The notes beneath the pieces were generated by a model. That model searched no databases. It had not been told where the DNA came from and was given only the letters and a program-made list of their open reading frames with translations. From Pseudomonas entomophila (lineage in GTDB: Bacteria; Pseudomonadota; Gammaproteobacteria; Pseudomonadales; Pseudomonadaceae), in NCBI RefSeq assembly GCF_023277925.1, contig NZ_CP063832.1, positions 4,028,501 through 4,092,500 of the forward strand: 64,000 nucleotides of DNA, given 5' to 3'. This document shows positions 1 to 8,526 of the stretch, one piece after another. Each line of letters opens with the position of its first letter. Within the stretch, counting starts at the first letter, position 1. The translations under genes and the position numbers were made by a program.

Positions 1-290
1 TCATCAGGCTGTCCCCTTTTATCGAGTTTGGCTGCGCCGAATCCTGTGCCGGCGCTTTGGGGCCAGCATATGCCTGCGGCTGGATGCGCCTCGATGCAAA
101 AACGACAGGGGGTTTGCCGAAAGCGTCAACACCCTCCCCGACGCGCTCTGGCACGGTCTTCACAGATGAGAGCCAGTCTCGACAACCCGGGTGTGTAAGG
201 CTTTGATGAACTTTTTGTCAGGGAGCTATCGCCGCCGACATCGGCTGAGCGAGAATCCTGCGATTCGTCAGCCTGATCGGGAGAAAACGG
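1..290. other. no gene recognised at window edge
   Basis: No reading frame here looks like a recognisable protein, and no RNA gene is apparent. The stretch includes the ribosome-binding region of the next gene (GGGAGAAAACGG before its ATG). The far left may hold the end of a gene lying outside the window, which cannot be judged. Confidence 0.4.
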
Positions 291-692
291 ATGAAATCAA
301 TGGCATGGCTGGTTCTGCTGGTCGTCGCGTGCGGCGCGCAGGCCGCCGAGGAAGAAAGCACGCCCTGCGACAACGTCGAGAGCGACCAGCAAGGCTACGC
401 GTGCGCCGCCTACAACAAGCAAACCGCCGAGCGGGAGCTGAAGTCGGCCTACGAAGACTTGATCCAGCGCATTCGCGACCAGTACGCGGACGAGAGCGAC
501 AAGGCTGCCGCCTTGAGTTCGAAGATGGAGGCTGCGGAGAAACTCTGGGCCCAGTTGCGCGACGCCGACTGCAAGGTCGAAACCTATGCCGAAAAGCCGG
601 GCAGCAAGGCCTTCGAAGCCGCGTGGAACACCTGTGTGGCGCAACGTAGCGATGAACGCTCGGAGTACCTGCAGTCCATTGGGCAACAGTGA
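291..692 (+). CDS. LprI/DUF1311-like secreted protein
   Basis: A 133-residue protein with a clear Sec signal peptide (residues 1-19, ending AQA before AEEES), so it is probably periplasmic. The mature part has the layout of the DUF1311 / lysozyme-inhibitor LprI N-terminal family: a C...QQGYACAAYNKQTAERELKSAY-type N-terminal segment in which small and Ala residues alternate, then a charged helix and a second Cys pair (CKVET, NTCVAQ). Four cysteines in the mature chain could form two disulfides. LprI is known as a lysozyme inhibitor in mycobacteria; most family members have no tested role, so inhibition of lysozyme here is only a family-based guess. The start has a GGGAGAAAACGG leader. It stands alone, facing the metallophosphoesterase gene downstream. 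Confidence 0.7.
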   Translation: MKSMAWLVLLVVACGAQAAEEESTPCDNVESDQQGYACAAYNKQTAERELKSAYEDLIQRIRDQYADESDKAAALSSKMEAAEKLWAQLRDADCKVETYAEKPGSKAFEAAWNTCVAQRSDERSEYLQSIGQQ

Positions 693-766
693 GCCGCCAT
701 CGTGGAGCAAGCCCGTGCCGGCATCGGTCACCGGGCGTGAGAATGGGCCTGCTCCGCGATGAACGA

Positions 767-1852
767 TCAGGCCGCTGCCGGCTTCAGCGTGACGACATGC
801 CGCTTGTCGAAGTGCCCGTCCATGCTCACCTCATCCACCAACAGCTGCTGCGCCGGCCAGTCGAACGTCAACCGTAGGTAGGTACCCGCGTTCAGGGCAC
901 CGGTCTTGAAATGCGACACATTGCCGAACGGATGATACTTGCCGACGTGCCAATGTTTATGGCCAGAGAACACCGCCGCCACACCATGCGCTTCCAGCAG
1001 CCTCGGCACATCATGGTGACGCAGGTACGGGTCTTGCCAGTGCTCCGAGGTATGCATGTTGACGATGACCACTTCGTCGCGGGCGCTGGCCTCCTCAAGC
1101 TGCCCCTTCAGCCAATCGAGCGAAGGGGTGATCTTGAAGTGACGCTTGGGTCTGAAGCTCCACCCGCCTCCCGTGCTCCACTGACGTTCATAGGTCGGTT
1201 CGTTGTTCAACTGGATGATGCGCACCCGCCCCACGGTGACTGAATAGGACAGAGAACCTTCGTGGGTATCGTTCTGGTAGCGGTAGTCGAAGGCGTTGAC
1301 CGGCGCGATGGCCTGGACCCAGGCAATCTGGTCACAAACAGCATCACGCGCGCAGCCGTTGTTGCCGCAATCATCCACATTGTTGTCATAGTCATGGTTG
1401 CCCAGCCCGGGGAGCATCAGCGGCCCGCCCACGCCAGCGGCCATCTTGCGGAACATCTTCTGGACGGCGCCGCGCTCACTGCCATGGCCGTATTCGGTGA
1501 TATCGCCATTGATCACCACCGGCACGTGGTAAGGTTCGTGCCGCTCACGGGCAATCGCCTCGTACACCGGCGCGGTCTTGTGCCAACCGGATGAATCGAT
1601 TTCCTCCTGATGATCGTCGAAACGCTGGCTCATGTAGCGAAACGCTTGCGGGTCGGAGGCGATGATCATCTTCTGCCGGCCCTGTGGGTAATCCACCAAT
1701 CGGTTCCAGCCAGCCTGATAGTAGTCCCCGTAGGTGTCGGTAGTCGTGCTGCCGCAGCCCTCTACAGCGGCATTGGCTTGTCCGACCGCGAGCATCGAGA
1801 TAAGCGCTAATGCGAAGCGCCTGGTGTTGGGTGTCCGAGTTGCAGGAAACAT
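767..1852 (-). CDS. secreted calcineurin-like metallophosphoesterase
   Basis: A 361-residue exported protein: an N-terminal Arg-rich region and hydrophobic stretch (about residues 11-28) end at AQANA, a likely signal-peptidase site. The core carries the ordered metal-binding motifs of the calcineurin-like phosphoesterase superfamily: SDPQ near residue 66 (a variant of the usual DxH), GD at 116-117, GNHD at 151-154, a lone His in VNMHT at 267 and GHKH at 297-300. This is the full set expected for a two-metal phosphohydrolase. The substrate cannot be read from sequence. A Cys-rich loop (DDCGNNGCARDAVC, about 160-173) is consistent with an oxidising periplasmic or extracellular location. The gene is monocistronic and faces the LprI-like gene. 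Confidence 0.85.
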   Translation of the reverse strand: MFPATRTPNTRRFALALISMLAVGQANAAVEGCGSTTTDTYGDYYQAGWNRLVDYPQGRQKMIIASDPQAFRYMSQRFDDHQEEIDSSGWHKTAPVYEAIARERHEPYHVPVVINGDITEYGHGSERGAVQKMFRKMAAGVGGPLMLPGLGNHDYDNNVDDCGNNGCARDAVCDQIAWVQAIAPVNAFDYRYQNDTHEGSLSYSVTVGRVRIIQLNNEPTYERQWSTGGGWSFRPKRHFKITPSLDWLKGQLEEASARDEVVIVNMHTSEHWQDPYLRHHDVPRLLEAHGVAAVFSGHKHWHVGKYHPFGNVSHFKTGALNAGTYLRLTFDWPAQQLLVDEVSMDGHFDKRHVVTLKPAAA

Positions 1853-1928
1853 CTTGGCAATCCTTGTTCGTTCAATGGATTGCCTACGCTAGAGATGAAT
1901 GCCTCCGACAATAATCGGGAAACTAGTC

Positions 1929-2879
1929 CTACTGATGCGCTGTGCTCGCCTGACGATCCTGGCGTGGACACCGCTCGAAGCGCACCCGATAACAACGCGT
2001 GAAATACGACGCCGACTCGAACCCACACGCCACCGCCACCTCCAGCACGCTCATGTCGGTCTGGCGCAACAGTTGCCGGGCCTTGTCCAGCCGCAGGCGC
2101 AGGTAGAACCCGCTGGGGGTGTCGTCCAGGTGCAGGCGGAACAATCGCTCCAGCTGCCGCCGGGTGACCTGCACCGCGTCGGCCAGTACCTGGGTGTTCA
2201 GCGGCAGCTCGGTGTTGCGCTCCATCTCGCCGATCACCTTGACCAGCTTCTTGTTACGCAGCCCGTAGCGCGTGGCGATCTGCATGCGCTGGTGGTCCTG
2301 ACGCGGGCGGATGCGCCCGAGCACGAACTGCTCCGATACCTGCACCGCCAGCTCGCTGCCATGGGCCTGGGCGATGAGGTCGAGCATCAGGTCGATGGAG
2401 GCGGTGCCACCTGCGCAAGTGATCCGCCGACGGTCGATCTCGAACAACTCCTGGGTGGCCTGCAAACGTGGGTAGCGCTCCTTGAACGCCTCCAGCGCCT
2501 CCCAGTGCAAGGTGGCGCGGTGGCCGTCGAGCAGGCCGGCTTCCGCGAGCACCATGGCACCGGTATCAATGCCGCCCAGTACCACCCCCTCATGATCGAA
2601 GCGGCGCAAATGCTGCTGTAGCACAGGCCCATGACAGGCCAGCGGGTCGAAACCGGCGACCACCAGCAACAACCGGGCATGTTCACCCTCGCCCAGCACG
2701 CCATCCGCGTTCACCGACATACCGTTGCTCGCCAGCACCGCGCCGCCGTCCAGGCTGAGCACGCGCCAGTGATACAGCGGGCCACGGAAGCGATTGGCCA
2801 CACGCAGCGGCTCGATGGCGCTGATGAAACCCATGGCCGAGAAGCCCGGCAGCAGCAGGAAATCGATGGTCTCGGGCAT
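1929..2879 (-). CDS. cdhR: CdhR-type carnitine regulator (GlxA/AraC family)
   Basis: 316 residues from the ATG at 2879, chosen because GGAG lies seven bases upstream and the protein then begins directly with the first beta strand (MPETIDFLLLPGFSAMGF). The N-terminal ~190 residues are a DJ-1/PfpI (class I amidotransferase-like) sensor domain; the C-terminal ~100 residues are an AraC-type double helix-turn-helix (VLEVAVACGFESASYFTRCYR near the end). This GlxA-like architecture matches CdhR, the carnitine-responsive activator of pseudomonads. It is transcribed divergently from caiX and the carnitine genes, which is the usual CdhR arrangement. Its paralogue GbdR lies 6 kb away. Assignment rests on architecture plus context. 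Confidence 0.88.
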   Translation of the reverse strand: MPETIDFLLLPGFSAMGFISAIEPLRVANRFRGPLYHWRVLSLDGGAVLASNGMSVNADGVLGEGEHARLLLVVAGFDPLACHGPVLQQHLRRFDHEGVVLGGIDTGAMVLAEAGLLDGHRATLHWEALEAFKERYPRLQATQELFEIDRRRITCAGGTASIDLMLDLIAQAHGSELAVQVSEQFVLGRIRPRQDHQRMQIATRYGLRNKKLVKVIGEMERNTELPLNTQVLADAVQVTRRQLERLFRLHLDDTPSGFYLRLRLDKARQLLRQTDMSVLEVAVACGFESASYFTRCYRVRFERCPRQDRQASTAHQ

Positions 2880-3024
2880 TGCTCGCTCCGCAGTGAAAGT
2901 GGTCGCCTCCGTGCAAGTCTTGGTCGCCAGGGTGCGATTTTCCACCCCGCTGCCAGCGTAGCTTGTTCACACGGCCCGCAGAGGCCGGCCCTCATAAAAA
3001 ACGCACTGCCGATGGAGAGCCACC

Positions 3025-3969
3025 ATGCAACGCTTTATCCGCCGCAGCCTGTTGTCCCTCGCTCTCAGCACCACCCTTGCCACACCTCTGTTCGCCGCCG
3101 AGCCCACTGCCTGCAAGGACGTGCGCCTGGGCGTGGTCAACTGGACCGACGTGATCGCCACCAGCGCCATGGCCCAGGTGCTGCTCGACGGCCTGGGCTA
3201 CCAGACCAAACAGACCAGCGCCTCGCAGCAGATCATCTTCGCCGGCATCCGCGACAAGCGCCTGGACATGTTCCTGGGTTACTGGAACCCGATCATGACC
3301 CAGACCATCACCCCGTTCATCCAGGCCAACCAGGTCAAGGTGCTCGACAAGCCCAGCCTGGAAGATGCCCGCGCCACCCTCGCCGTCCCCAGATACCTCG
3401 CCGACCAGGGCCTGAAGACCTTCGCCGACATCCACAAGTTCGAGAAGGCGCTCGGCGGCAAGCTCTACGGCATCGAGCCGGGCTCAGGTGCCAACACCCA
3501 GATCAAGGCGATGATCACCAAGAACCAATTCGACCTCGGCAGGTTCCAGTTGGTCGAGTCGAGCGAGGCCGGCATGCTTGCCGCGGTCGACCGCGCGGTA
3601 CGGCGCAAGGAGGCGGTGGTGTTCTTCGGCTGGGCGCCGCACCCGATGAACGTGAACATCGACATGGTCTACCTCGGTGACAGCCAGGACGCCCTCGGCC
3701 CGGACGAAGGCCGTGCCACGGTGTGGACGGTAACCGCGCCGGACTATGCCGAGCGCTGCCCCAATGCCAGTCGCCTGCTGGCCAACCTGAGCTTCAGCGC
3801 CGAGGACGAGAGCCGGATGATGCAGCCGCTGCTCGACCACAAGGATGCCCTGGAGTCCGCCCGCCAGTGGCTCAAGGACCACCCCGAGGACAAGGCCCGC
3901 TGGCTCGAAGGGGTTACGACCTTCGACGGCAAGCCGGCTGCGGACAACCTCAAGCTCACCGCCAACTGA
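3025..3969 (+). CDS. caiX: carnitine ABC substrate-binding protein CaiX
   Basis: A 314-residue periplasmic binding protein of the OpuAC/ProX family for quaternary amines. The signal peptide ends at LFAAE (about residue 25). VVNWTD and FLGYWNP are the typical ligand-pocket segments; aromatic residues in such positions form the cage around trimethylammonium groups. In P. aeruginosa, CaiX delivers carnitine to the CbcWV core transporter instead of having its own permease. The same seems to hold here, because no permease or ATPase gene follows and cbcW/cbcV lie 9 kb downstream. It is the first gene of the carnitine cluster, divergent from cdhR. It resembles CbcX in this window over its whole length. 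Confidence 0.9.
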   Translation: MQRFIRRSLLSLALSTTLATPLFAAEPTACKDVRLGVVNWTDVIATSAMAQVLLDGLGYQTKQTSASQQIIFAGIRDKRLDMFLGYWNPIMTQTITPFIQANQVKVLDKPSLEDARATLAVPRYLADQGLKTFADIHKFEKALGGKLYGIEPGSGANTQIKAMITKNQFDLGRFQLVESSEAGMLAAVDRAVRRKEAVVFFGWAPHPMNVNIDMVYLGDSQDALGPDEGRATVWTVTAPDYAERCPNASRLLANLSFSAEDESRMMQPLLDHKDALESARQWLKDHPEDKARWLEGVTTFDGKPAADNLKLTAN

Positions 3970-3976
3970 CAGATCG

Positions 3977-4050
3977 CTTCGCGGATGAATCCGCTCCTAC
4001 AACGCCCAGGAGGCCGCATGCCTCCTGTAGGGGCGGATTCATCCGCGAAA
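3977..4050. repeat. REP pair, GGATGAATCC type
   Basis: Two inverted copies of a REP element flank a short spacer: CGCGGATGAATCCGCTCC followed by TACA on the left, and TGTAGGGGCGGATTCATCCG on the right. Each copy has its own imperfect palindrome (CGGAT..ATCCG) and the conserved TAGGxGC edge. It lies between caiX and the thiolase gene and could attenuate or stabilise the polycistronic message. Confidence 0.8.
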
Positions 4051-4080
4051 AGCCCACAAGCGATTCCAAAAGGAACCACC

Positions 4081-4965
4081 ATGAACCACGACGTCATCAT
4101 CACCTGCGCCCTCACCGGTGCCGGTGACACTGTAGCCAAGAGCCACCTGGTCCCGGTCACCCCGAAACAGATCGCCGAATCCGCCGTCGAGGCCGCCAAG
4201 GCCGGCGCCACCGTGGTCCACTGCCACGTCCGTGACCCGCAGACCGGCCGCTTCAGCCGCGACGTGAACCTCTACCGCGAAGTGATGGAGCGCATCCGCG
4301 AAGCCGACGTGGACATCATCGTCAACCTCACCGCCGGTATGGGCGGCGACCTGGAGATCGGCCCGGGCGAGTCGCCGCTGGAATTCGGCCCTGGCACTGA
4401 TCTGATCGGCCCGCTGGAGCGCCTGGCCCATGTCGAGGCACTACTGCCGGAGATCTGCACCCTCGACTGCGGCACCCTCAACTTCGGCGACGGCAACGCC
4501 ATCTACGTCTCCACCCCAGCCCAGTTGCGCGCCGGCGCCAAGCGCATCACCGAACTGGGGGTGAAAGCCGAGCTCGAGATCTTCGACACCGGCCACCTGT
4601 GGTTCGCCAAGCAGATGATCAAGGAAGGCCTGCTCGAAGACCCTCTGTTCCAGCTGTGCCTGGGTATCCCCTGGGGCGCGCCGGCCGACACCACCACCAT
4701 GAAGGCCATGGTCGACAACCTGCCCGCCGACGTGACCTGGGCCAGTTTCGGCATCGGCCGCATGCAGATGCCCATGGCCGCCCAGGCGGTGCTGCTCGGC
4801 GGCAACGTGCGGGTGGGGCTGGAAGACAATCTCTACCTGGACCGCGGCGTGCTGGCCAGCAATGGCCAGCTGGTCGAACGGGCGGCGGAAATCATCACCC
4901 GCATGGGCGCCCGCGTGCTCACCCCGGCCGAGGGCCGGGAAAAGATGAACCTCAAGCGCCGCTAA
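4081..4965 (+). CDS. betainyl-CoA thiolase (BKACE family)
   Basis: 294 residues from the ATG at 4081, preceded by AAAGGAACCACC. It belongs to the beta-keto acid cleavage enzyme (BKACE, formerly DUF849) family of zinc-dependent TIM barrels. [10 protein letters not shown] (about 47-56) supplies the paired metal-binding His, and the NLTAGMGG and [10 protein letters not shown] segments are typical of the family. Members in carnitine clusters convert 3-dehydrocarnitine plus acetyl-CoA to betainyl-CoA plus acetoacetate. Position between caiX and carnitine dehydrogenase makes that reaction by far the likeliest. The acetoacetate CoA-transferase that some related clusters carry is not in this window. 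Confidence 0.88.
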   Translation: MNHDVIITCALTGAGDTVAKSHLVPVTPKQIAESAVEAAKAGATVVHCHVRDPQTGRFSRDVNLYREVMERIREADVDIIVNLTAGMGGDLEIGPGESPLEFGPGTDLIGPLERLAHVEALLPEICTLDCGTLNFGDGNAIYVSTPAQLRAGAKRITELGVKAELEIFDTGHLWFAKQMIKEGLLEDPLFQLCLGIPWGAPADTTTMKAMVDNLPADVTWASFGIGRMQMPMAAQAVLLGGNVRVGLEDNLYLDRGVLASNGQLVERAAEIITRMGARVLTPAEGREKMNLKRR

Positions 4966-4966
4966 C

Positions 4967-5056
4967 CCTGTAGGAGCCGGCCTTGCCGGCGAACCAGAAA
5001 CCTCGCTTGCAGGCACCGGCCATGCCGGTGTTCGCCGGCAAGCCGGCTCCTACAGG
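4967..5056. repeat. REP pair, GCCGGC type
   Basis: Inverted pair: TGTAGGAGCCGGCCTTGCCG at the left and CGGCAAGCCGGCTCCTACAG at the right, with a central segment that contains a third small palindrome (CACCGGCCATGCCGGTG). It separates the thiolase and carnitine dehydrogenase genes. Confidence 0.85.
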
Positions 5057-5088
5057 CAATCTCCGAGTCAGTTTTTATGGAGTGCCAT

Positions 5089-6054
5089 ATGCCTTTCATC
5101 ACCGACATCAAGACCTTCGCCGCCCTGGGTAGCGGCGTGATCGGCAGCGGTTGGGTCGCTCGCGCCCTGGCCCACGGCCTGGACGTGATCGCCTGGGACC
5201 CGGCGCCCGGCGCCGAAGCGGCCCTGCGCAAGCGCATCGCCAATGCCTGGCCCGCCCTGCAGAAGCAGGGCCTGGCCCCCGGTGCCTCGCCGGAGCGCCT
5301 GACCTTCGTCGCCACCATCGAGGAGTGCGTGCGCAACGCCGACTTCATCCAGGAGAGCGCACCCGAACGCCTGGACCTCAAGCTCGACCTGCACGCGAAG
5401 ATCAGCGCCGCGGCCAAGCCAGACGCAATCATCGGCTCCAGCACCTCGGGGCTGCTGCCCAGCGAATTCTACGAGTCGGCTACCCACCCCGAACGCTGCG
5501 TGGTCGGCCACCCGTTCAACCCGGTGTACCTGCTGCCACTGGTGGAGATCGTTGGTGGCCGGAACACCAGCCCTGACGCCATCGAGGCGGCGAAATCCAT
5601 CTACACCGCGCTGGGCATGCGCCCGCTGCACGTGCGCAAGGAAGTCCCTGGTTTCATCGCCGACCGCTTGCTCGAAGCGCTCTGGCGCGAGGCCCTGCAT
5701 CTGGTCAACGACGGTGTGGCGAGCACCGGTGAGATCGACGACGCCATCCGCTTTGGCGCCGGCCTGCGCTGGTCGTTCATGGGCACCTTCCTCACCTACA
5801 CCCTGGCCGGTGGCGATGCCGGCATGCGCCACTTCATGTCGCAGTTCGGCCCGGCATTGAAGCTGCCCTGGACCTACCTGCCGGCCCCGGAGCTCACCGA
5901 CAAGCTGATCGACGATGTGGTGGAGGGCACCTCGAAGCAATTGGGCGAACGCAGTATCGCCGCCCTGGAACGCTATCGTGATGACACCCTGCTGGCAGTG
6001 CTGGAAGCGGTGCGCAACAGCAAGGCCAGCCACGGCATGGCTTTCGGCGATTGA
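5089..6054 (+). CDS. L-carnitine 3-dehydrogenase
   Basis: 321 residues from the ATG at 5089, set by GGAG at 5079-5082; an upstream in-frame ATG at 5077 overlaps that site and is less likely. The N-terminal Rossmann fold has the NAD-binding GSGVIGSGW motif (about 14-22). The rest matches the 3-hydroxyacyl-CoA dehydrogenase superfamily, with SSTSGLLPS and the catalytic-His segment [14 protein letters not shown]. Short family members like this, without a hydratase domain, oxidise L-carnitine to 3-dehydrocarnitine. Flanked by the thiolase and thioesterase genes of the same route; the thioesterase follows after 10 bases and is surely co-transcribed. Confidence 0.9.
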   Translation: MPFITDIKTFAALGSGVIGSGWVARALAHGLDVIAWDPAPGAEAALRKRIANAWPALQKQGLAPGASPERLTFVATIEECVRNADFIQESAPERLDLKLDLHAKISAAAKPDAIIGSSTSGLLPSEFYESATHPERCVVGHPFNPVYLLPLVEIVGGRNTSPDAIEAAKSIYTALGMRPLHVRKEVPGFIADRLLEALWREALHLVNDGVASTGEIDDAIRFGAGLRWSFMGTFLTYTLAGGDAGMRHFMSQFGPALKLPWTYLPAPELTDKLIDDVVEGTSKQLGERSIAALERYRDDTLLAVLEAVRNSKASHGMAFGD

Positions 6055-6064
6055 GGAGAACCCG

Positions 6065-6532
6065 ATGCCCGCACTGATCACCTACCGAACCCCAGTCCAG
6101 GAGGACTGGGTCGATTACAACGGCCATCTGCGCGATGCCTTCTATATGCTGATTTTCAGCTACGCCACCGATGCGCTGATGGAGCGCATCGGCCTGGATG
6201 CCGACGCCCGTGGGCAGACAGGGCACTCGTTGTTCACGCTCGAGGCGCACATCAACTACCTGCATGAGGTGAAGCTCGGTAGCGAAGTATGGGTGCAGAC
6301 GCAAATCATCGGTTTCGACAAGAAGCGCCTGCACCTCTGTCACAGCCTGCATCGCAGTACTTTTGATCAGCCGCTGGCAGTCAGCGAACAGCTATTGCTG
6401 CACGTGAATCTTGCAGGGCCAAAATCGACCCCGTTTGCCGAGCACTGCGTCGCACACCTGCACGACCTGCTTCGGATACAAACAGATTTGCCAACGCCTG
6501 AGCACATTGGCCGAACCATCGGACTACCCTGA
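6065..6532 (+). CDS. betainyl-CoA thioesterase (hotdog fold)
   Basis: 155 residues, starting at an ATG behind GAGGAGAACCCG. It is a 4HBT-like hotdog protein: DYNGHLRDAFY (about 17-27) holds the Asp of the 4-hydroxybenzoyl-CoA thioesterase class, followed by the long central helix and the five-strand sheet. In carnitine clusters this enzyme hydrolyses betainyl-CoA to glycine betaine and CoA, completing the conversion of carnitine to betaine. It is the last gene of the unit, ten bases after the dehydrogenase. The specific substrate is inferred from context. Confidence 0.86.
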   Translation: MPALITYRTPVQEDWVDYNGHLRDAFYMLIFSYATDALMERIGLDADARGQTGHSLFTLEAHINYLHEVKLGSEVWVQTQIIGFDKKRLHLCHSLHRSTFDQPLAVSEQLLLHVNLAGPKSTPFAEHCVAHLHDLLRIQTDLPTPEHIGRTIGLP

Positions 6533-6551
6533 GGACTGCCTTCCGCTAAAG

Positions 6552-7802
6552 TCATGGATAGAAGTTTTCAACGGTTTCCCTCCGTTCATTGAAACGCCGC
6601 GCCGCATCGTGGTACTCGGTTGTGCCCATGGGTACACCCATATATTGCAAGCGAGGATTGGAAAAGAAGGGTATCGCGCCGTGCGAGGTGACCATAATGG
6701 TGTGGAACGCCGGTGCCGAGTCGTGACTATAACCGTGCATGTAGGGTGGATTTCTTACGCTATCACCTTCTTTCCACCCGTGATTCACGCCTAGGTTGTG
6801 GCCTAGCTCGTGAGCCAATGATCCCGGGCAAGATACTACGGAATGCGCTTGGACCTTGCTGGCCGTGAGCCAGGCCATTCCACAGTACTTCGGATTTGTC
6901 GAATACATCGACACCATGTCCGCACGCAACTCTTCCCGCTTGGCTAAAACCTGTTGTGCGAACGGTTGGGCCAGCCGGATGTCATTCAACTGCTCGCTGT
7001 AATCTCTACCGGTCTCATCATAGCCACCCTCATAATAACCGGCCAACTCATACGTTATCTGAACACCGCTATTGCTCATATATTGATTGGCATTATTGAG
7101 TGCAAGAGCCAACTGAGCTTTATAGTTTGAGGTTTGCTCTTTCCTCTGATTAGTGGCCAGGAACATCACGCGAATCGTACTGTGCGCAGACAACGGAAGC
7201 TTTCCTACCGTACCGCCTCGCGTAGCCGAGCCCGACGGCTCAAGCGGCTCGGCTTCTGGGGGAAGTTTCGATTCGTCGATCTTGATCAGAACATGTTGCT
7301 CCGAACCCAATGGTTGGAGCGAGTAGCGTTGCCCCTCAACGATGAGGTCACCTACCAACTTGTGGTTCTCTCGGACCAGTGACAAATAGAAAAGCGGGTC
7401 GACTTCGATTTCCGAAGCCGCACCGCCATTCGTCTGCTTCCGCATCGAGGTTTTATAACCAACCCAGCCGACGATGCCCGGCGTGATGGTGGTGTAATCA
7501 CGCAAGCTAAAACTTGCGACTTTTCCACCCGGCAAGCTGATTGCCAAGTCCCTGGTTTGTTGGTTGATCAACTTCGAATCAACCCTGACAAAGGTAACTT
7601 CAGCATTCGCAGGATCTGCCAATAGCTTCGCCAACTCACCTGTCGCATTACTTTGCAGAGATTTTCTGTCCAGCGTCGGCTCCAAAGTGAACAGATTTGG
7701 TTCCGCACTCACACCAGCACTCAAAACGGGTTTCGAGACTGAACACCCCAAAGCCAGGATCAATACCGAGGCTGCAAGACTCGCATTAAAGATTGTCGAC
7801 AT
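6552..7802 (-). CDS. lipoprotein zinc metalloprotease, metzincin (M72-like)
   Basis: About 416 residues with a lipoprotein signal peptide (LALG before Cys20). A pro-domain-like region of ~200 residues precedes a catalytic domain with the full metzincin site HELGHNLGVNH (about 331-341) and a Met-turn (HTIMVTS, Met370). The downstream FSNPRLQYMGVPMG segment is characteristic of reprolysin-like and peptidyl-Asp (M72) enzymes. A surface-anchored or exported endopeptidase is therefore likely; the cleavage preference is a family-based guess. Base composition is clearly more AT-rich than its neighbours, and it interrupts the betaine/carnitine block, suggesting acquisition. The start could be ATG (7802, GGAG nine bases away) or GTG (7805, six bases away). 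Confidence 0.82.
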   Translation of the reverse strand: MSTIFNASLAASVLILALGCSVSKPVLSAGVSAEPNLFTLEPTLDRKSLQSNATGELAKLLADPANAEVTFVRVDSKLINQQTRDLAISLPGGKVASFSLRDYTTITPGIVGWVGYKTSMRKQTNGGAASEIEVDPLFYLSLVRENHKLVGDLIVEGQRYSLQPLGSEQHVLIKIDESKLPPEAEPLEPSGSATRGGTVGKLPLSAHSTIRVMFLATNQRKEQTSNYKAQLALALNNANQYMSNSGVQITYELAGYYEGGYDETGRDYSEQLNDIRLAQPFAQQVLAKREELRADMVSMYSTNPKYCGMAWLTASKVQAHSVVSCPGSLAHELGHNLGVNHGWKEGDSVRNPPYMHGYSHDSAPAFHTIMVTSHGAIPFFSNPRLQYMGVPMGTTEYHDAARRFNERRETVENFYP

Positions 7803-7913
7803 CACTTTCCGCTCCAGAGGAAAAACCTCCCTCAGCAGATCACGATCAACGCAACGTAGTCATCTGACAGAAATACTAGGTGGATAGATGAACAGTCCCA
7901 ATAAACGACAGAA

Positions 7914-7946
7914 GAAAAAACCCCGGAAAGCCGTGAGCATCCGGGG
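7914..7946 (-). terminator. Rho-independent terminator with no matching minus-strand gene
   Basis: Read on the minus strand, a seven-base GC stem (CCCCGGA / TCCGGGG) with a 12-base loop is followed by TTTTTTC. The direction is minus only, since no T-run follows on the plus strand. No minus-strand protein gene ends here: the nearest one starts further left, at 7802. Confidence 0.65.
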
Positions 7947-8000
7947 CCAAGAGCGAGCAACATCCACTGTGCATGAAGAGAGGGTGACCAAACCCTCGGT
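7914..8000 (-). ncRNA. candidate small RNA ending at the orphan terminator
   Basis: Upstream of the orphan terminator, on the same strand, is a second perfect hairpin: GAGGGT at 7980-7985 pairs with ACCCTC at 7992-7997 around a six-base loop. Two consecutive stems ending in a U-tract resemble a small RNA or an attenuated leader. I see no confident promoter, so the 5' end is unknown, and I cannot match it to a known sRNA family. Confidence 0.3.
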
Positions 8001-8158
8001 GCCGTGAATGACTTCAGTGTGCGGTCTTCCTTTCCCGGCGATTTAGCCGTAAACGACCTGTTCTTAGCCAAAGCGGCCATCGCGGCAATCTGCCCTTGCC
8101 GCGCTGACGTGGCGGACACAGAATCGATCGCAAACAACAGCGGCAAAGGACAACAGTC

Positions 8159-8416
8159 ATGATGCATGCGGACTTGATCGACCAGGACGACCTGCTGGGC
8201 CAGCTGCGCTCGCGGGGTTTCGACATTCCGGCCGGCGCCAGCGCCGAGCAGGCCTGCGAGGTGGTGATACGCGGGCTGACCGAGCCCAATGCCCGCGCCC
8301 TGAAGGGCATGGTGGAGCAGATGTACACCGGCAGCGCGACCATTCTCCCGGCCGTGCGCCAGGCCATCGACAAGCAGTTGCTGCCGGCGTTGGCGCAGTT
8401 CAACAGGCGCGCCTGA
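8159..8416 (+). CDS. small conserved hypothetical protein
   Basis: An 85-residue acidic, helical protein with no signal peptide or membrane segment, beginning MMHADLIDQDDLLGQL; the first two codons are both ATG, and AAAGGACAACAGTC provides the ribosome site. High GC and third-position bias match the chromosome, unlike the protease gene next to it. I do not recognise a functional family. It lies between the accessory protease and gbdR and is followed by a REP pair, so it appears monocistronic. Confidence 0.65.
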   Translation: MMHADLIDQDDLLGQLRSRGFDIPAGASAEQACEVVIRGLTEPNARALKGMVEQMYTGSATILPAVRQAIDKQLLPALAQFNRRA

Positions 8417-8437
8417 GCTTTCGTTCTTCTTGAACCT

Positions 8438-8521
8438 TTTCGCCGGCAAGGCCGGCTCCTACAGGTATCGCACCGCTCTTGAGATCGGCGAACCACCGTA
8501 GGAGCCGGCCTTGCCGGCGAA
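8438..8521. repeat. REP pair, GCCGGC type
   Basis: Inverted copies (CGCCGGCAAGGCCGGCTCC plus TACAGG; then CGTAGGAGCCGGCCTTGCCG) sit between the convergent ends of the 8159 gene and gbdR, where they may act as a bidirectional transcription barrier. Confidence 0.82.
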
Positions 8522-8526
8522 TGGGC

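Larger units (their letters stand above)
7803..8158. other. intergenic gap, protease gene to small conserved gene
   Basis: This 356-base divergent gap contains the leader of the protease gene, the orphan minus-strand terminator (7914-7946) and its candidate RNA, and the leader of the gene at 8159 (AAAGGACAACAGTC). No further reading frame is convincing. Confidence 0.6.
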
